From Pegethrix bostrychoides GSE-TBD4-15B (GTDB lineage Bacteria > Cyanobacteriota > Cyanobacteriia > Elainellales > Elainellaceae), in contig JAHHHV010000069.1 of NCBI GenBank assembly GCA_019359155.1, positions 1 to 64,000 of the forward strand: 64,000 bases of DNA, given 5' to 3'. Positions 14,888 to 23,949 of this stretch are shown piece after piece; the first letter of the stretch is position 1, and every line of letters begins with the position of its first letter. The notes under the pieces were generated by a model. That model was given only the letters and a program-made list of their open reading frames with translations. It had not been told where the DNA came from and made no database searches. A program made the position numbers and the translations under genes.

Positions 14888-17335
14888 TCACCTTCCTCGC
14901 AGGTAGGCCACCGTTACGCCCGTGCCGCCATCCGACTGCTCTGCCGCCTCAAATCGCTCCACCTGCGGGTGACGCTTCAAGAAATCCTGGATGCCGTGGC
15001 GCAGCTTGCCCGTGCCGTGACCGTGGATCACCCAAAGCGCTCCAGCTTCCGTCTCAGCCATCTTGCGCTCCAGCACCCGTTCAGCATCGGCCACTCGGTT
15101 ACCGCGTATGTCAATAGTGTTTTGGGAGGTGCGAATGGTGGGAGCCGCAGCGGCAGGGGGTGGGGGGGGTGGGGGCGGCGCAGGCTTTGGGGGCAGTTCG
15201 GCCTTTTCGCCCTGCAAAGATTCTACGTCAGTGAGCGAAACCGTCATTTTCATCAGGCCAAACCGCACCGTCAGCTCGTTGTCAGCATCTGGATTCGTGA
15301 TGACCTCGGCAGTTTGTCCCAAGCGTGGAATCTTCACCCGGTCGCCGATCTGAGGCCGAAATCCCGGCTTGGGTTTGGCAGGCGGCTGACGCGAGGGCAG
15401 CTTCTGCGTCGCAATCTGGTTCAGCGCATCGGTGGCCTGCTGAGCCGCTTGGGCGGTCGGGTTGCCCTGCTGCAAGCGGCGGATCACCTGGGCAATCTCA
15501 GACTTGGCCTGAGTGAGCGCCTGCTGGATGGCCAGCTCCTGCTGCTGCTGTAGCTCACGCTCGCGCTGCTTGAGCAAATCGGCCTTGCGCGAAACTTCTT
15601 GGTGCAGTCGTTCGGCCTGCTGCACGAGCTGAGCCGCAGTCTGAGCTTTTTCCTCCTGCTGGCGGCGCTGGGCTTCGAGTCCGGCAATCACTTGGTTCAC
15701 CTCTTGCGAGGCGCTGATCCCCTGCTGCTGCTGCGCCTGCTGCACAATTTCGGGCTGGAGACCTAGCCGTTGGGCAATCGCCAGCGCGTTTGAGCGTCCG
15801 GGGATACCCCAGAGCAGGCGGTAGGTGGGCGAGAGCGAGCGATCATCAAATTCGACCGAGGCGTTCTCAAAGCGATTATCCTGGTATTTCAGGGCTTTAA
15901 GTTCGCCGAAGTGGGTTGTGGCAACGGTAAGGGCAGCATGGTCGGCCAGGTATTGCAGCAGCGAAATCGCTAGGGCGCTGCCTTCAGACGGATCGGTTCC
16001 GGCTCCCACTTCGTCTAGCAAAATCAGGGCGCTGGCTGGGAAATTGCTGGGGCTGCTGGGCAGGCTACCGTCAGAATTTTGCTCAGGCTGCTCCAGTGCG
16101 GCTAGAATGCGGCTGATGCGGCGAATATGCCCCGAAAAGGTGGAGAGGCTCTGCTGGAGCGACTGCTCATCGCCAATATCCGCCAAAATTTGCTCAAACC
16201 AGGGCAGCTCAACAGGTTCGCGAGCCGGAATAAACAGCCCAACTTTCGCCATCAGCATCGCCAGCCCCAGCGTTTTCAGCGTCACGGTTTTGCCGCCTGT
16301 ATTTGGGCCAGTAATCGCCACCACGCGGAGCTGAGGCCGGATCACCAAGTCTACTGGCACGACAGCATTGCCCTGCTCATGCTGCTGCTGCCAAACCAGC
16401 AGCGGATGCCGCAGCTGCCGCAGCACAATTGGTTCAGCGCTGCTGGGGGTGAAGGGAATGAAGCGGGGCGGGTTCGCTTCTAGCCAGAGCGAATAGCGGG
16501 CTTTGGCGGTGGCCAGATCGATGAGGGTAGCAATCAGCAGCAGGCGCTCCAGATCCGGCTTGACCTCGGCAACTTGCTCAGTGAGCTGACGACGCAGCTC
16601 TTCTTCTTCCCGCTGCTCTTGCCGCAGCAGCTGCCGCAGCTGATTGCCGTTATTCACAATGACCTGCGGCTCCACGTAGAGCGTCACGCCGCTTGTAGAA
16701 GTATCGTGGACGATGCCGGGAATTAGATCTTTGTGCGACGACTTAACGGGAATCACAAAGCGTTCGCCGCGCTGGGTGATCAGCGATTCCTGGATGGCGT
16801 TGCTCTGGCGCTGCAAGATTTTCTGGAGCTGTTCGTGGATGCGGTCACGCAGCGTTCGGATCTGGCTGCGGATGCCTTCTAGCTTTGGGTTGGCGCGGTC
16901 GGTGACGCGGCCTCGATCGTCAATACAGCGATGGATTTCCTGCTCTAGCTCCGGGTAGGTTCGCAGGTCTGAGAGCAGAGCGTTGAGCGTTTCGAGATCA
17001 GGGTGACTGTCGATGATGCGGCGTAGCTGCCTCGCACCTGCTAGCGTCGTGGCAATATCGAGCAGTTCGTTGCCGCTCAAAATGCCTTGCAGCTCGGCTC
17101 GATCCAGCGATTCACCAATATCCTGAATGCCGTCAAATCCTAAGCCGCCCGCTAGCCGATTTTCTAGCTGATAGGCTTCTTGAGTCTGGGCAAGTAGAGT
17201 TTCGCTTTCGGCCTGCGCGGTCGGAATTCTCAGGTGGCTAGCCGCTGTTTTACCCAGCTTTGTGGCTGCAAACGTGGAGAGATGCTGACAGAGACGCGAC
17301 CATTCTAGGAGTTCGAGGGTTTCCGCTTGAATCAA
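14888..17335 (-). CDS. mutS2: MutS2, Smr-domain DNA/ribosome-associated ATPase
   Basis: 815 residues. Order: core/lever helices, MutS ATPase with Walker A GPNTGGKTVTLK and Walker B LILLDEVGAGTDPSEG, a long coiled coil rich in Gln, a proline run, and a C-terminal Smr nuclease domain with HGHGTGKLR. MutS2 resolves branched DNA and limits recombination; in Bacillus it also splits collided ribosomes. The start is TTG (17335); no ATG gives the conserved MIQAETLELLEW N-terminus. The proline run is encoded by a G5-T-G8-T-G5 stretch (15156-15175, plus strand), a possible slippage or quadruplex site. Confidence 0.95.
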   Translation of the reverse strand: MIQAETLELLEWSRLCQHLSTFAATKLGKTAASHLRIPTAQAESETLLAQTQEAYQLENRLAGGLGFDGIQDIGESLDRAELQGILSGNELLDIATTLAGARQLRRIIDSHPDLETLNALLSDLRTYPELEQEIHRCIDDRGRVTDRANPKLEGIRSQIRTLRDRIHEQLQKILQRQSNAIQESLITQRGERFVIPVKSSHKDLIPGIVHDTSTSGVTLYVEPQVIVNNGNQLRQLLRQEQREEEELRRQLTEQVAEVKPDLERLLLIATLIDLATAKARYSLWLEANPPRFIPFTPSSAEPIVLRQLRHPLLVWQQQHEQGNAVVPVDLVIRPQLRVVAITGPNTGGKTVTLKTLGLAMLMAKVGLFIPAREPVELPWFEQILADIGDEQSLQQSLSTFSGHIRRISRILAALEQPEQNSDGSLPSSPSNFPASALILLDEVGAGTDPSEGSALAISLLQYLADHAALTVATTHFGELKALKYQDNRFENASVEFDDRSLSPTYRLLWGIPGRSNALAIAQRLGLQPEIVQQAQQQQGISASQEVNQVIAGLEAQRRQQEEKAQTAAQLVQQAERLHQEVSRKADLLKQRERELQQQQELAIQQALTQAKSEIAQVIRRLQQGNPTAQAAQQATDALNQIATQKLPSRQPPAKPKPGFRPQIGDRVKIPRLGQTAEVITNPDADNELTVRFGLMKMTVSLTDVESLQGEKAELPPKPAPPPPPPPPAAAAPTIRTSQNTIDIRGNRVADAERVLERKMAETEAGALWVIHGHGTGKLRHGIQDFLKRHPQVERFEAAEQSDGGTGVTVAYLRGR

Positions 17336-17447
17336 TGGCTGTGCAGACGAGAGAGTGGGCGATATGTCTATTGTAGTGGTGTAGCGGCTGGCGTAGCAGT
17401 GGCCTTGTCTAAATACCTCCGAAAACCAGCAACGAGAATCGTTCTAG

Positions 17448-17471
17448 ATATCTGAACATCTATTCAGGTGT
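17448..17471 (+). promoter_or_regulatory. SmtB/ZiaR-type operator before metal P-ATPase
   Basis: A 12-2-12 hyphenated repeat centred on CTGAACA-TC-TATTCAG; the inner arms CTGAA/TTCAG are perfect. This is the form of the TGAACA..TATTCA sites bound by zinc-sensing ArsR/SmtB repressors. It lies about 75 nt before the ATPase start, where it would cover the promoter. No smtB-like gene is in the window, so the repressor would act from elsewhere. Confidence 0.6.
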
Positions 17472-17543
17472 GCAAAAATCATGCTAGACTTTTAGGACTT
17501 GAATCTCCAAAAAATCTTGTAGCTGTAGCTCTCTCTCATTGCC

Positions 17544-19715
17544 ATGACTCCCGCTCTAAAAACTCAGCAAATACAGATTGGCGGCATGGACTGTACGAGC
17601 TGCAAGCTGAAGATTGAAGGTAGTCTAGAGCGGCTGAAGGGTGTGGCTGAAGCATCGGTTACTGTCGCAACGGGGCGGCTTTTTGTCTCTTATGATCCGA
17701 CTTTAGTCAGTGCAGCCGCCATCCAAGATCGGATCAAGTCACTGGGCTATAGCACTTCAGCAGTGACAGCCTCTCAAATAGCTGGACAATCTCACGCTCA
17801 TAGTCATGCGAGTGAGGATCATCACGATGATGGATATAGCCACGCGCATAACCACAGCGCTGGTGAGTTTGACTTGAGCAGAGAACTCCCTCCAGTGCTG
17901 ATCACCATTGCGCTGCTGGCTGCTGCGATTATCTGCAAAGAGCCGCTGCATCATACGCCTTACAGCATTGCAGAATATGCTGTGATCATTCCAGCCTATC
18001 TACTCAGCGGTTGGACAGTCCTAAAAACGGCTGGGCGCAATATGCTCAGAGGCCAACTCTTTGATGAAAACTTTCTGATGACGATTGCAACGCTGGGAGC
18101 GCTAGCGATTCATCAGCTGCCCGAAGCAGTCGCCGTCATGCTGTTCTTCCGCATCGGTGAGCTATTTCAGGAATATTCGGTCGGGCGTTCGCGACGGTCG
18201 ATTCAAGCGCTGCTAGAAGTGCGTCCCGATACGGCCAATCTGAAGCGAAACGGCAGCATCCAGCAGGTTTCGCCTGAGACGGTGAATCTGGGTGAGCAAA
18301 TTCTGGTGAAACCTGGAGAAAAAGTGCCGCTGGATGGCGAAATTCTAGAAGGTAATTCTCACGTTGATACCTCAGCGCTAACGGGCGAATCAGTGCCGCG
18401 AATCGTGAAAGTTGGCGATCCGATTCTGGCGGGCATGATCAATCAGTCGGGCGCTCTGACGGTGCGCGTTACTCAGCTGTATGGTGAATCCTCAATTGCC
18501 AAAGTCCTAGATTTAGTTGAGAACGCTACCAGCAAAAAGGCCGCTACCGAAAAATTTATTACCCAGTTTGCGCGATACTATACGCCAACTGTGGTTTTGC
18601 TTTCGCTCGCAGTAGCAGTCCTGCCGCCTTGGTTGATTGCAGGTGCAGATCGAGCCGACTGGATCTATCGGGCGCTCATCCTGCTGGTGATCTCCTGTCC
18701 CTGTGGACTAGTCATTAGCATTCCGCTGGGCTACTTTGGCGGTATTGGCGGAGCAGCCAAGCGCGGTATTTTGATCAAAGGCTCAACGTTCCTTGATACA
18801 CTGACTGACGTTAAGACGGTCGTATTTGACAAGACTGGGACTTTGACGGAAGGAACGTTTAAAGTCACGCAGATTGTAGCGCAACGCGAATTTTCTGAAT
18901 TAGACTTACTGGCTCTAGCTGCCAAAGCTGAAGCGAATTCTAATCATCCAGTAGCGCAATCGATTCGAGCAGCCTATGCTCAACCCATCGATCAGCCAGA
19001 AGTGAGTGACTATGAGGAAATTGCAGGTCACGGAATTCGAGCTAGAGTTGGGAGCAATGTTATACTGGCCGGCAACGATCGCTTATTGAATCGAGAAAAT
19101 ATCAAATATGAGACTTGCGAGCTCGTAGGTACGGTTGTATATATGGCTGTGAATGGTCAATATGCGGGCTATATTTTGATTACAGACGCAATCAAATCAG
19201 ATGCAGCTGAGGCCATTCGGGATCTGAAAAAAGCTGGAGTCACGCGAACCGTTATGCTAACTGGCGACAACGAGCGCGTCGCAAAAGCGGTGGCCGAGCA
19301 GCTAGGCTTAGAGAGTTACCGAGCCGAATTGCTGCCCGAAGACAAAGTGGCGGCCATTGAGCAGCTGCTCGGCTCCGGTGGCAAAGTGGTCTTTGTGGGA
19401 GATGGCATCAACGACGCGCCGGTCATTGCTAGAGCTGACGTTGGCATGGCAATGGGCGGCTTGGGTTCTGATGCGGCAATCGAGACAGCCGATGTGGTGC
19501 TGATGACAGATGCGCCCTCAAAAGTAGCTGAAGCGATTCAGGTTGCCCAAAAAACGCGCCAGATTGTTGTGCAAAATATGCTGTTGGCAATGGCGATTAA
19601 AGGAATTTTCATTGCGCTGGGAGCAGTCGGACTGGCGACACTCTGGGAAGCCGTCTTTGCGGATGTGGGCGTAGCGCTGCTGGCCATTCTGAATGCAGGG
19701 CGAGTTTTGCGGTAG
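17544..19715 (+). CDS. heavy-metal P1B-type ATPase, Zn/Cd exporter type
   Basis: 723 residues. N-terminal HMA domain with GMDCTSC (C17, C20), then a His-rich linker (84-104) and membrane helices. CPC metal motif in ISCPCGLV (about 385), phosphorylated Asp in DKTGTLTEG (about D429), TGDNERVAKAV and VGDGINDAPVIARADVG hinge motifs. GMDC plus CPC plus His cluster points to zinc or cadmium export (ZiaA/ZntA-like) more than copper. The SmtB-like operator upstream agrees. Exact metal is inferred. Confidence 0.9.
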   Translation: MTPALKTQQIQIGGMDCTSCKLKIEGSLERLKGVAEASVTVATGRLFVSYDPTLVSAAAIQDRIKSLGYSTSAVTASQIAGQSHAHSHASEDHHDDGYSHAHNHSAGEFDLSRELPPVLITIALLAAAIICKEPLHHTPYSIAEYAVIIPAYLLSGWTVLKTAGRNMLRGQLFDENFLMTIATLGALAIHQLPEAVAVMLFFRIGELFQEYSVGRSRRSIQALLEVRPDTANLKRNGSIQQVSPETVNLGEQILVKPGEKVPLDGEILEGNSHVDTSALTGESVPRIVKVGDPILAGMINQSGALTVRVTQLYGESSIAKVLDLVENATSKKAATEKFITQFARYYTPTVVLLSLAVAVLPPWLIAGADRADWIYRALILLVISCPCGLVISIPLGYFGGIGGAAKRGILIKGSTFLDTLTDVKTVVFDKTGTLTEGTFKVTQIVAQREFSELDLLALAAKAEANSNHPVAQSIRAAYAQPIDQPEVSDYEEIAGHGIRARVGSNVILAGNDRLLNRENIKYETCELVGTVVYMAVNGQYAGYILITDAIKSDAAEAIRDLKKAGVTRTVMLTGDNERVAKAVAEQLGLESYRAELLPEDKVAAIEQLLGSGGKVVFVGDGINDAPVIARADVGMAMGGLGSDAAIETADVVLMTDAPSKVAEAIQVAQKTRQIVVQNMLLAMAIKGIFIALGAVGLATLWEAVFADVGVALLAILNAGRVLR

Positions 19716-19913
19716 CTGAGGGTGTGAGTTACATTCATTATAAATATACACATGAACATACACCGGAATATTCTGAAATGGCGTAACTCGCTCTCCCGAT
19801 GCTTCCTGGATCAAGCTAGAGCGCTGGCATGCTTTGACGGCAGAACAGCAGACTTCTTTCGCGGTGAGTGCTCAGCCCAGCTGCCCAGAAAACTCGCGCA
19901 AACTCCCAGGCAC

Positions 19914-19941
19914 CTAGTCTTCTAGAACTAGCCTTCTAGAA
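19914..19941. repeat. 14-bp tandem duplication across the Nudix stop codon
   Basis: CTAGTCTTCTAGAA followed by CTAGCCTTCTAGAA, one mismatch. The minus-strand stop (TAG, 19928-19930) lies exactly at the joint of the two copies. Confidence 0.85.
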
Positions 19942-20479
19942 AAGGTCGCGCCAGGAAAAAGCTAGCAATCGACTTAGCATCGACGGGTTCACCACGCAGG
20001 ATAGCTTGCTCTAGCTCAGTCGGAGTCATCAGCACTACCTCAATATCTTCATCCTCGTCTTGAGCAGGCGGCGCTTCTAGCTGTTCGAGATCCTGTGCCA
20101 GAAAGGTATAAATCACCTCATCTGAGTAGCCCGGAGCCAGATAGAACTGGCCAATCATTTGCCAGCGGCTTGCCCGATAGCCCGTCTCTTCTGCAATTTC
20201 GCGCCGAATCGTAGATGCCGGATCTTCGTTAGGCTCGACTGTCCCTGCCGGAAATTCCAGCAGCCAGCCCTGTGCCGCAAACCGATATTGCCGCACCAGC
20301 ACCAGCTTGCCTTCAGCGGTGACGGGCACAGCCAGCGCTCCGCCGGGATGCCGGACACATTCCCACTCGCCCTCAGACTGGTTGGGCAAACGCAGACGGT
20401 TGACTTCAAAATTAAACTTGCGGCCTTTGTAAAACAGCTTTTGGCGGAGAAACTGCGGCGGTTCGGGTCCAATCGGCAT
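19928..20479 (-). CDS. Nudix hydrolase, ADP-ribose pyrophosphatase-like
   Basis: 183 residues. A complete Nudix box is present: G-x5-E-x7-REIAEETGY (GTVEPNEDPASTIRREIAEE). The flanking LVLVRQYRFAAQGWLLEFPAGT and YLAPGYSDEVIYTFLA are typical of the NudF/ADP-ribose branch. It probably clears ADP-ribose or related nucleoside diphosphates. It diverges from the peptidoglycan-binding gene. Confidence 0.88.
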   Translation of the reverse strand: MPIGPEPPQFLRQKLFYKGRKFNFEVNRLRLPNQSEGEWECVRHPGGALAVPVTAEGKLVLVRQYRFAAQGWLLEFPAGTVEPNEDPASTIRREIAEETGYRASRWQMIGQFYLAPGYSDEVIYTFLAQDLEQLEAPPAQDEDEDIEVVLMTPTELEQAILRGEPVDAKSIASFFLARPFLEG

Positions 20480-20567
20480 GGTGAACAGGCTTCCTGAAAA
20501 TTGAGCTAGGCTTTTCTGCTGGTAAAATTGTCTCGTATTTTGAGAAATTTCTCTAACTTTGCCAGCT

Positions 20568-20984
20568 ATGTTTCTGAGCTTGACCGGATTAATCGGTTTA
20601 ACGGGCTTGATTTTGGTTACGGCAGGGGGATTGACGGACTCATCGGCTCAGGCTGCTGTCGCCCCAGATCGCCTGCTCTTGCTAGCAACTGCCTACACCA
20701 CTCAAACCCTACCGACGCTGCAACGCGGCGACCGGGGTGAAGCGGTTCGTAAGCTGCAAGCCATCCTGCAATCTAACGGTTTTTTGGGAGCTGCGAATGT
20801 CCGGTTGGGCAACCCAGGCTATAACCAAGTGGACGGTATTTTTGGCGCCGTGACAGAGAGTGCCGTCAAAGACTTGCAGAGTCGATATCAGCTTTCCCCA
20901 ACCGGAGTGGTCGATCCGACAACTTGGGAAGTGTTGGATGTCCATGAAAATCCCTACAGGTCGCTGCTTCCCTGGAAGCTGTGA
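20568..20984 (+). CDS. secreted peptidoglycan-binding domain protein
   Basis: 138 residues from MFLSLTGLIGLTGLI. The N-terminus is a hydrophobic signal peptide or anchor ending near SSAQAA. The rest is one PG_binding_1 domain: LQRGDRGEAVRKLQAILQSNGFL, then VDGIFGAVTESAVKDLQSRYQLSPTGVVDPTTWEVL. No catalytic domain follows, so it probably binds the wall as a single module. The ATG at 20568 is chosen over a TTG 9 nt upstream. Confidence 0.88.
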   Translation: MFLSLTGLIGLTGLILVTAGGLTDSSAQAAVAPDRLLLLATAYTTQTLPTLQRGDRGEAVRKLQAILQSNGFLGAANVRLGNPGYNQVDGIFGAVTESAVKDLQSRYQLSPTGVVDPTTWEVLDVHENPYRSLLPWKL

Positions 20985-21009
20985 GCAGTTGGGCGCGCTG
21001 GGTTCAAGC

Positions 21010-21561
21010 CTAGCCAATCTGCAGCGGTAGCACGCCTGCACAGTCTAGCTGCCGCACGAGATCCCGGATGCTGAGCTGCGAAACGGGCTCAACCCAGTCC
21101 GGCGCAATATCACTGAGCGGCACCAGCACAAAGGCGCGTTCTCTCAGGCGCGGATGCGGGATTTGCAGGTTGGGCTTTTTCAAAATTAAGTCATCAAACA
21201 GTAACAAATCCAGATCCAGCAGGCGTGGCCCCCAGCGCTCGCGTCGGACTCGGCCAAACTGCGTTTCGGTCTGGAGTAAGACCTGCAAAAAGCGATCTGG
21301 CGTGAGGCGGGTGGCAAACAGAGCGCAAAGGTTGAGATAGTTGGGCTGAGGTGGCCCTACGGCGACAGTTTGGTAAGTTGGCGACTGAGCTTGCAGGCTG
21401 ATGTCGGGCTGAACGGCCAGCTGCTTCAGCGCCGCTTCCAAAATGGCGTAGGAGTCGCCCAGGTTGCTGCCCAGCCCCACCGCCACCCGATGCGGGAATT
21501 CACCTGACGAGATATTTCGCGAATCGCCATAGCTGGCATTGAATGCGTGCAAATCAACCAT
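21010..21561 (-). CDS. folK: 6-hydroxymethyl-7,8-dihydropterin pyrophosphokinase (FolK)
   Basis: 183 residues. Folate pathway step that transfers pyrophosphate from ATP to the pterin. Seen: GLGSNLGDSYAILEAAL, then FGRVRRERWGPRLLDLDLLLFDD, then IPHPRLRERAFVLVPL, the three signature regions. It begins 6 nt after the ferredoxin gene stop, so cobQ, ferredoxin and folK are likely one transcript. Confidence 0.95.
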   Translation of the reverse strand: MVDLHAFNASYGDSRNISSGEFPHRVAVGLGSNLGDSYAILEAALKQLAVQPDISLQAQSPTYQTVAVGPPQPNYLNLCALFATRLTPDRFLQVLLQTETQFGRVRRERWGPRLLDLDLLLFDDLILKKPNLQIPHPRLRERAFVLVPLSDIAPDWVEPVSQLSIRDLVRQLDCAGVLPLQIG

Positions 21562-21567
21562 GCAGGC

Positions 21568-21831
21568 TTACCAAGTCGGATCGACAAACAGACTGATGGT
21601 GATCTGCTCGCATCCCGGCGGCACTGAGCTGATGCAGGCGCGAACGGCTGTTGCTTCTGCCGCCGCCTCGCCAACCCCGACAGACAGCTCCACCTCGCAG
21701 GCATAGCAAGACCCCATCAGGCAGCCCGTCGGAATCGACAGACCCGCTCGGTTGGCCACTTGCAGCAGCGGCTCGCCCACTTCGGCTGATACCGTGACGT
21801 TATCAGGTAAAAAGCAAATCTGTACGCTCAT
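21568..21831 (-). CDS. [2Fe-2S] plant-type ferredoxin-like protein
   Basis: 87 residues. Cluster cysteines in the form C-x4-C-x2-C (GCLMGSCYACEV) with the fourth in RACISSV. Shorter than photosynthetic ferredoxin PetF (about 97) and different around the first cysteines, so probably a dedicated electron carrier. It lies between cobQ and folK on the same strand. The redox partner is unknown. Confidence 0.88.
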   Translation of the reverse strand: MSVQICFLPDNVTVSAEVGEPLLQVANRAGLSIPTGCLMGSCYACEVELSVGVGEAAAEATAVRACISSVPPGCEQITISLFVDPTW

Positions 21832-21857
21832 GCAGGCTAGTTTTGAGATCGCTCGTC

Positions 21858-21890
21858 GAGATTATTGATTGAGATTATTTATTGAGATTC
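21858..21890. repeat. 13-bp tandem repeat abutting the cobQ stop codon
   Basis: GAGATTATTGATT, GAGATTATTTATT and a third partial copy GAGATTC lie in a row; the cobQ TGA stop (21889-21891, minus) sits at the edge of the partial copy. Confidence 0.8.
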
Positions 21891-23385
21891 ACTTGTCAAG
21901 CTGGCTGAGAATCGGCGTTAGATCCAAATGCTTGCCAATTGATTCGGCAATGCCGTCTAGCATCGACTCACGCTGCTCGCGGTAGTTGGAAATTCCGGTA
22001 GGCAGAGACTTGAGGCCACGCTGCTGGCGCAGACGGTTCAGCCAAGCCCGTCGCCAGGGGCCATTGTCAAAAATGCCGTGCAGGTAAGTGCCCCAGAGCG
22101 ACTGGGTGACATCTACTACGCCCAAGTTGGTATCGTCAAACAAATGCTGGAATAGCGGCTTGCCGGTATCCGGATCAGGCTCCATCGCCAGATGACTCCG
22201 CCCCTGATGCAGCTCATAGCCCGCCACGGGTAAGCCTTCCTGCGGAAAGTTGGAACTCACTAACCGCTGCCGCGCTACCTTTTGCCCGGTGATCACCGTC
22301 TTGAGTGGGAACAGCCCCAGCCCCTTGTAGCGCCCTTCCTGACCTTCCACGCCTTCTGGGTCAGCCAGCACCTTACCCATCATCTGGTAGCCGCCGCAGA
22401 TCCCCAGAATCGTGCCGCCTGCCGCCGCGTAATTCTGGATTTCTTCGGCTAGCCCCGTGCGCTGCATGGCCACCAGATCAGGAATCGTGGTCTTGGAACC
22501 GGGCAGGATCAGCGCGTCGGGGTAGCCCAGCGTGTCGCGCAACCCTACGTACCGCACGCTGACGCTGGCTTCAGATTCCAATGGGTCAAAGTCGGTGAAG
22601 TTAGAGATCCGGGGCAGACGCACTACGGCAATGGTCAGCTCGCTGCTGCTGCCTTCGCGCCGATCCATCAGCGACAGCGAATCTTCAGCGGGCAGCGAAT
22701 TCTCAAACCAGGGCACCACGCCAATCACCGGAATCCCCGTGCGCTCTTGCAGCCAGTCGATGCCGGGTTGCAGAATCGAGCGCTGGCCGCGAAACTTGTT
22801 GATCACAATGCCGCGTACCAGCGCCCGCTCATCTGGGTCAAGCAGCTCCAGCGTGCCGACAACATGCGCGAAAGCGCCACCCCGGTCAATGTCCACCACC
22901 AATATGGTCGGCGCGTTCAGGTATTTGGCGACGCGCATATTGGTCAGATCGCGGTGCTTCAGGTTAATCTCTGCTGGACTGCCTGCCCCTTCACAAATAA
23001 TCAAGTCAAACTCTTCGCCTAAGCGCTGCAATGATTCTTCAATGGCCTGCCAGCCCGGTTCAAAAAACTGCTCATAGTAGTCGGCGGCATTAATCCGGCC
23101 AGCGGCACGTCCCTTCAAGATCACCTGCGAGGTCATGTCGCCCTGGGGCTTGAGCAAAATTGGGTTCATCTCAACTCTTGGCGCAATGCCTGCGGCCCAA
23201 GCCTGCACCGCCTGCGCGTAGCCAATCTCGCCCCCCGACGGCGTGACATATGAGTTGAGCGCCATGTTTTGCCCCTTAAACGGAGCCACGCGCCAGCCGC
23301 GCCGACTCAGAATCCGGCAGAGCGCCGTCGTGAGTAGCGACTTTCCGGCATGAGATGTCGTGCCCACAACCATGATGGCTTTCAT
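21889..23385 (-). CDS. cobQ: cobyric acid synthase CobQ/CbiP
   Basis: 498 residues. Amidates four side chains of adenosyl-cobyrinic acid a,c-diamide in (pseudo)cobalamin synthesis, using glutamine. N-terminal P-loop-like MVVGTTSHAGKSLL and GQNMALNSYVTPSGGEIGYAQ; C-terminal glutamine amidotransferase with the nucleophile in GICGGYQMMG (C near 330) and histidine in TYLHGIFDNG (near 436). AAGGAGAACGGC precedes the ATG, a good ribosome site. No cobalamin riboswitch was seen upstream. Confidence 0.96.
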   Translation of the reverse strand: MKAIMVVGTTSHAGKSLLTTALCRILSRRGWRVAPFKGQNMALNSYVTPSGGEIGYAQAVQAWAAGIAPRVEMNPILLKPQGDMTSQVILKGRAAGRINAADYYEQFFEPGWQAIEESLQRLGEEFDLIICEGAGSPAEINLKHRDLTNMRVAKYLNAPTILVVDIDRGGAFAHVVGTLELLDPDERALVRGIVINKFRGQRSILQPGIDWLQERTGIPVIGVVPWFENSLPAEDSLSLMDRREGSSSELTIAVVRLPRISNFTDFDPLESEASVSVRYVGLRDTLGYPDALILPGSKTTIPDLVAMQRTGLAEEIQNYAAAGGTILGICGGYQMMGKVLADPEGVEGQEGRYKGLGLFPLKTVITGQKVARQRLVSSNFPQEGLPVAGYELHQGRSHLAMEPDPDTGKPLFQHLFDDTNLGVVDVTQSLWGTYLHGIFDNGPWRRAWLNRLRQQRGLKSLPTGISNYREQRESMLDGIAESIGKHLDLTPILSQLDK

Positions 23386-23469
23386 GCCGTTCTCCTTATT
23401 CGTTGTAACGCAGTGTGTGAGGGATCCAAAAGTTGTATTGAGTGTATTGAGTAAAATCTATGTGCAAAG

Positions 23470-23874
23470 CTACGGGCGCAGCCAGCTTGGCCAGCGCAGC
23501 CAACGATTCAGGAAATTATAGAAGCGATCTGCCAAAGCAGGTGCAGGGAGGCAATCCTCTCGCCAGCGCACCACCAGCTCATGACCGAGCGGAGTCAGGC
23601 GAAAGCTGTTGGTCAAGCCCTGCCCGTCTACTTCGCGCCGCAACAGCCCCACTTCCATCAGCCAGAGCAGCTGCTTTTCTGCGGCCATTTCGGCTAACGG
23701 CCGCTTAGTATATCCAGTTTTTATACCGGTCTGCCCGGTCATTAGGCGCAAATCGACGCTTTGCTGCCGCATCTGGTCAAACAGGGCGAGCTTGAACGGC
23801 GAACAGCAAACGGCGCGTTCAGCCCGCTTTAAGACTGAGGACGAGTAGCGGGAGGTTTTCTGAACAGAAGTCAT
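23470..23874 (-). CDS. conserved cyanobacterial protein (Npun_F0494-like)
   Basis: 134 residues from MTSVQKTSRYSS. The core RAERAVCCSPFKLALFDQMRQQSV, then GYTKRPLAEMAAEKQLLWLMEVGLLRREVDGQG and SFRLTPLGHELV, matches what I remember of the Npun_F0494 family. The second half looks like a winged helix, so DNA binding is possible but unproven. The ATG at 23874 is preferred over a TTG 12 nt upstream. It diverges from the Nudix gene. Confidence 0.7.
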   Translation of the reverse strand: MTSVQKTSRYSSSVLKRAERAVCCSPFKLALFDQMRQQSVDLRLMTGQTGIKTGYTKRPLAEMAAEKQLLWLMEVGLLRREVDGQGLTNSFRLTPLGHELVVRWREDCLPAPALADRFYNFLNRWLRWPSWLRP

Positions 23875-23949
23875 CGGGTTGTGCAAATTAGGCTAAAGCT
23901 TGAAGATTATCTTGAAGATTATAAAGATTGGCCTGCTACCCTCTATATT

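Noticed and set aside
14969-15553. 194-codon ORF antisense to mutS2
   Set aside because: Arg/Gly/Leu-rich product of antisense GC-biased codons; the opposite frame is a complete MutS2.
19716-19927. ORFs between the P-ATPase and the Nudix gene
   Set aside because: Antisense ORFs overlap the ATPase end; the gap itself has only a long-loop GAGTTAC/GTAACTC pair and no coding look.
23386-23469. Cobalamin riboswitch before cobQ
   Set aside because: The gap is only 84 nt and shows no B12-box-like segment.
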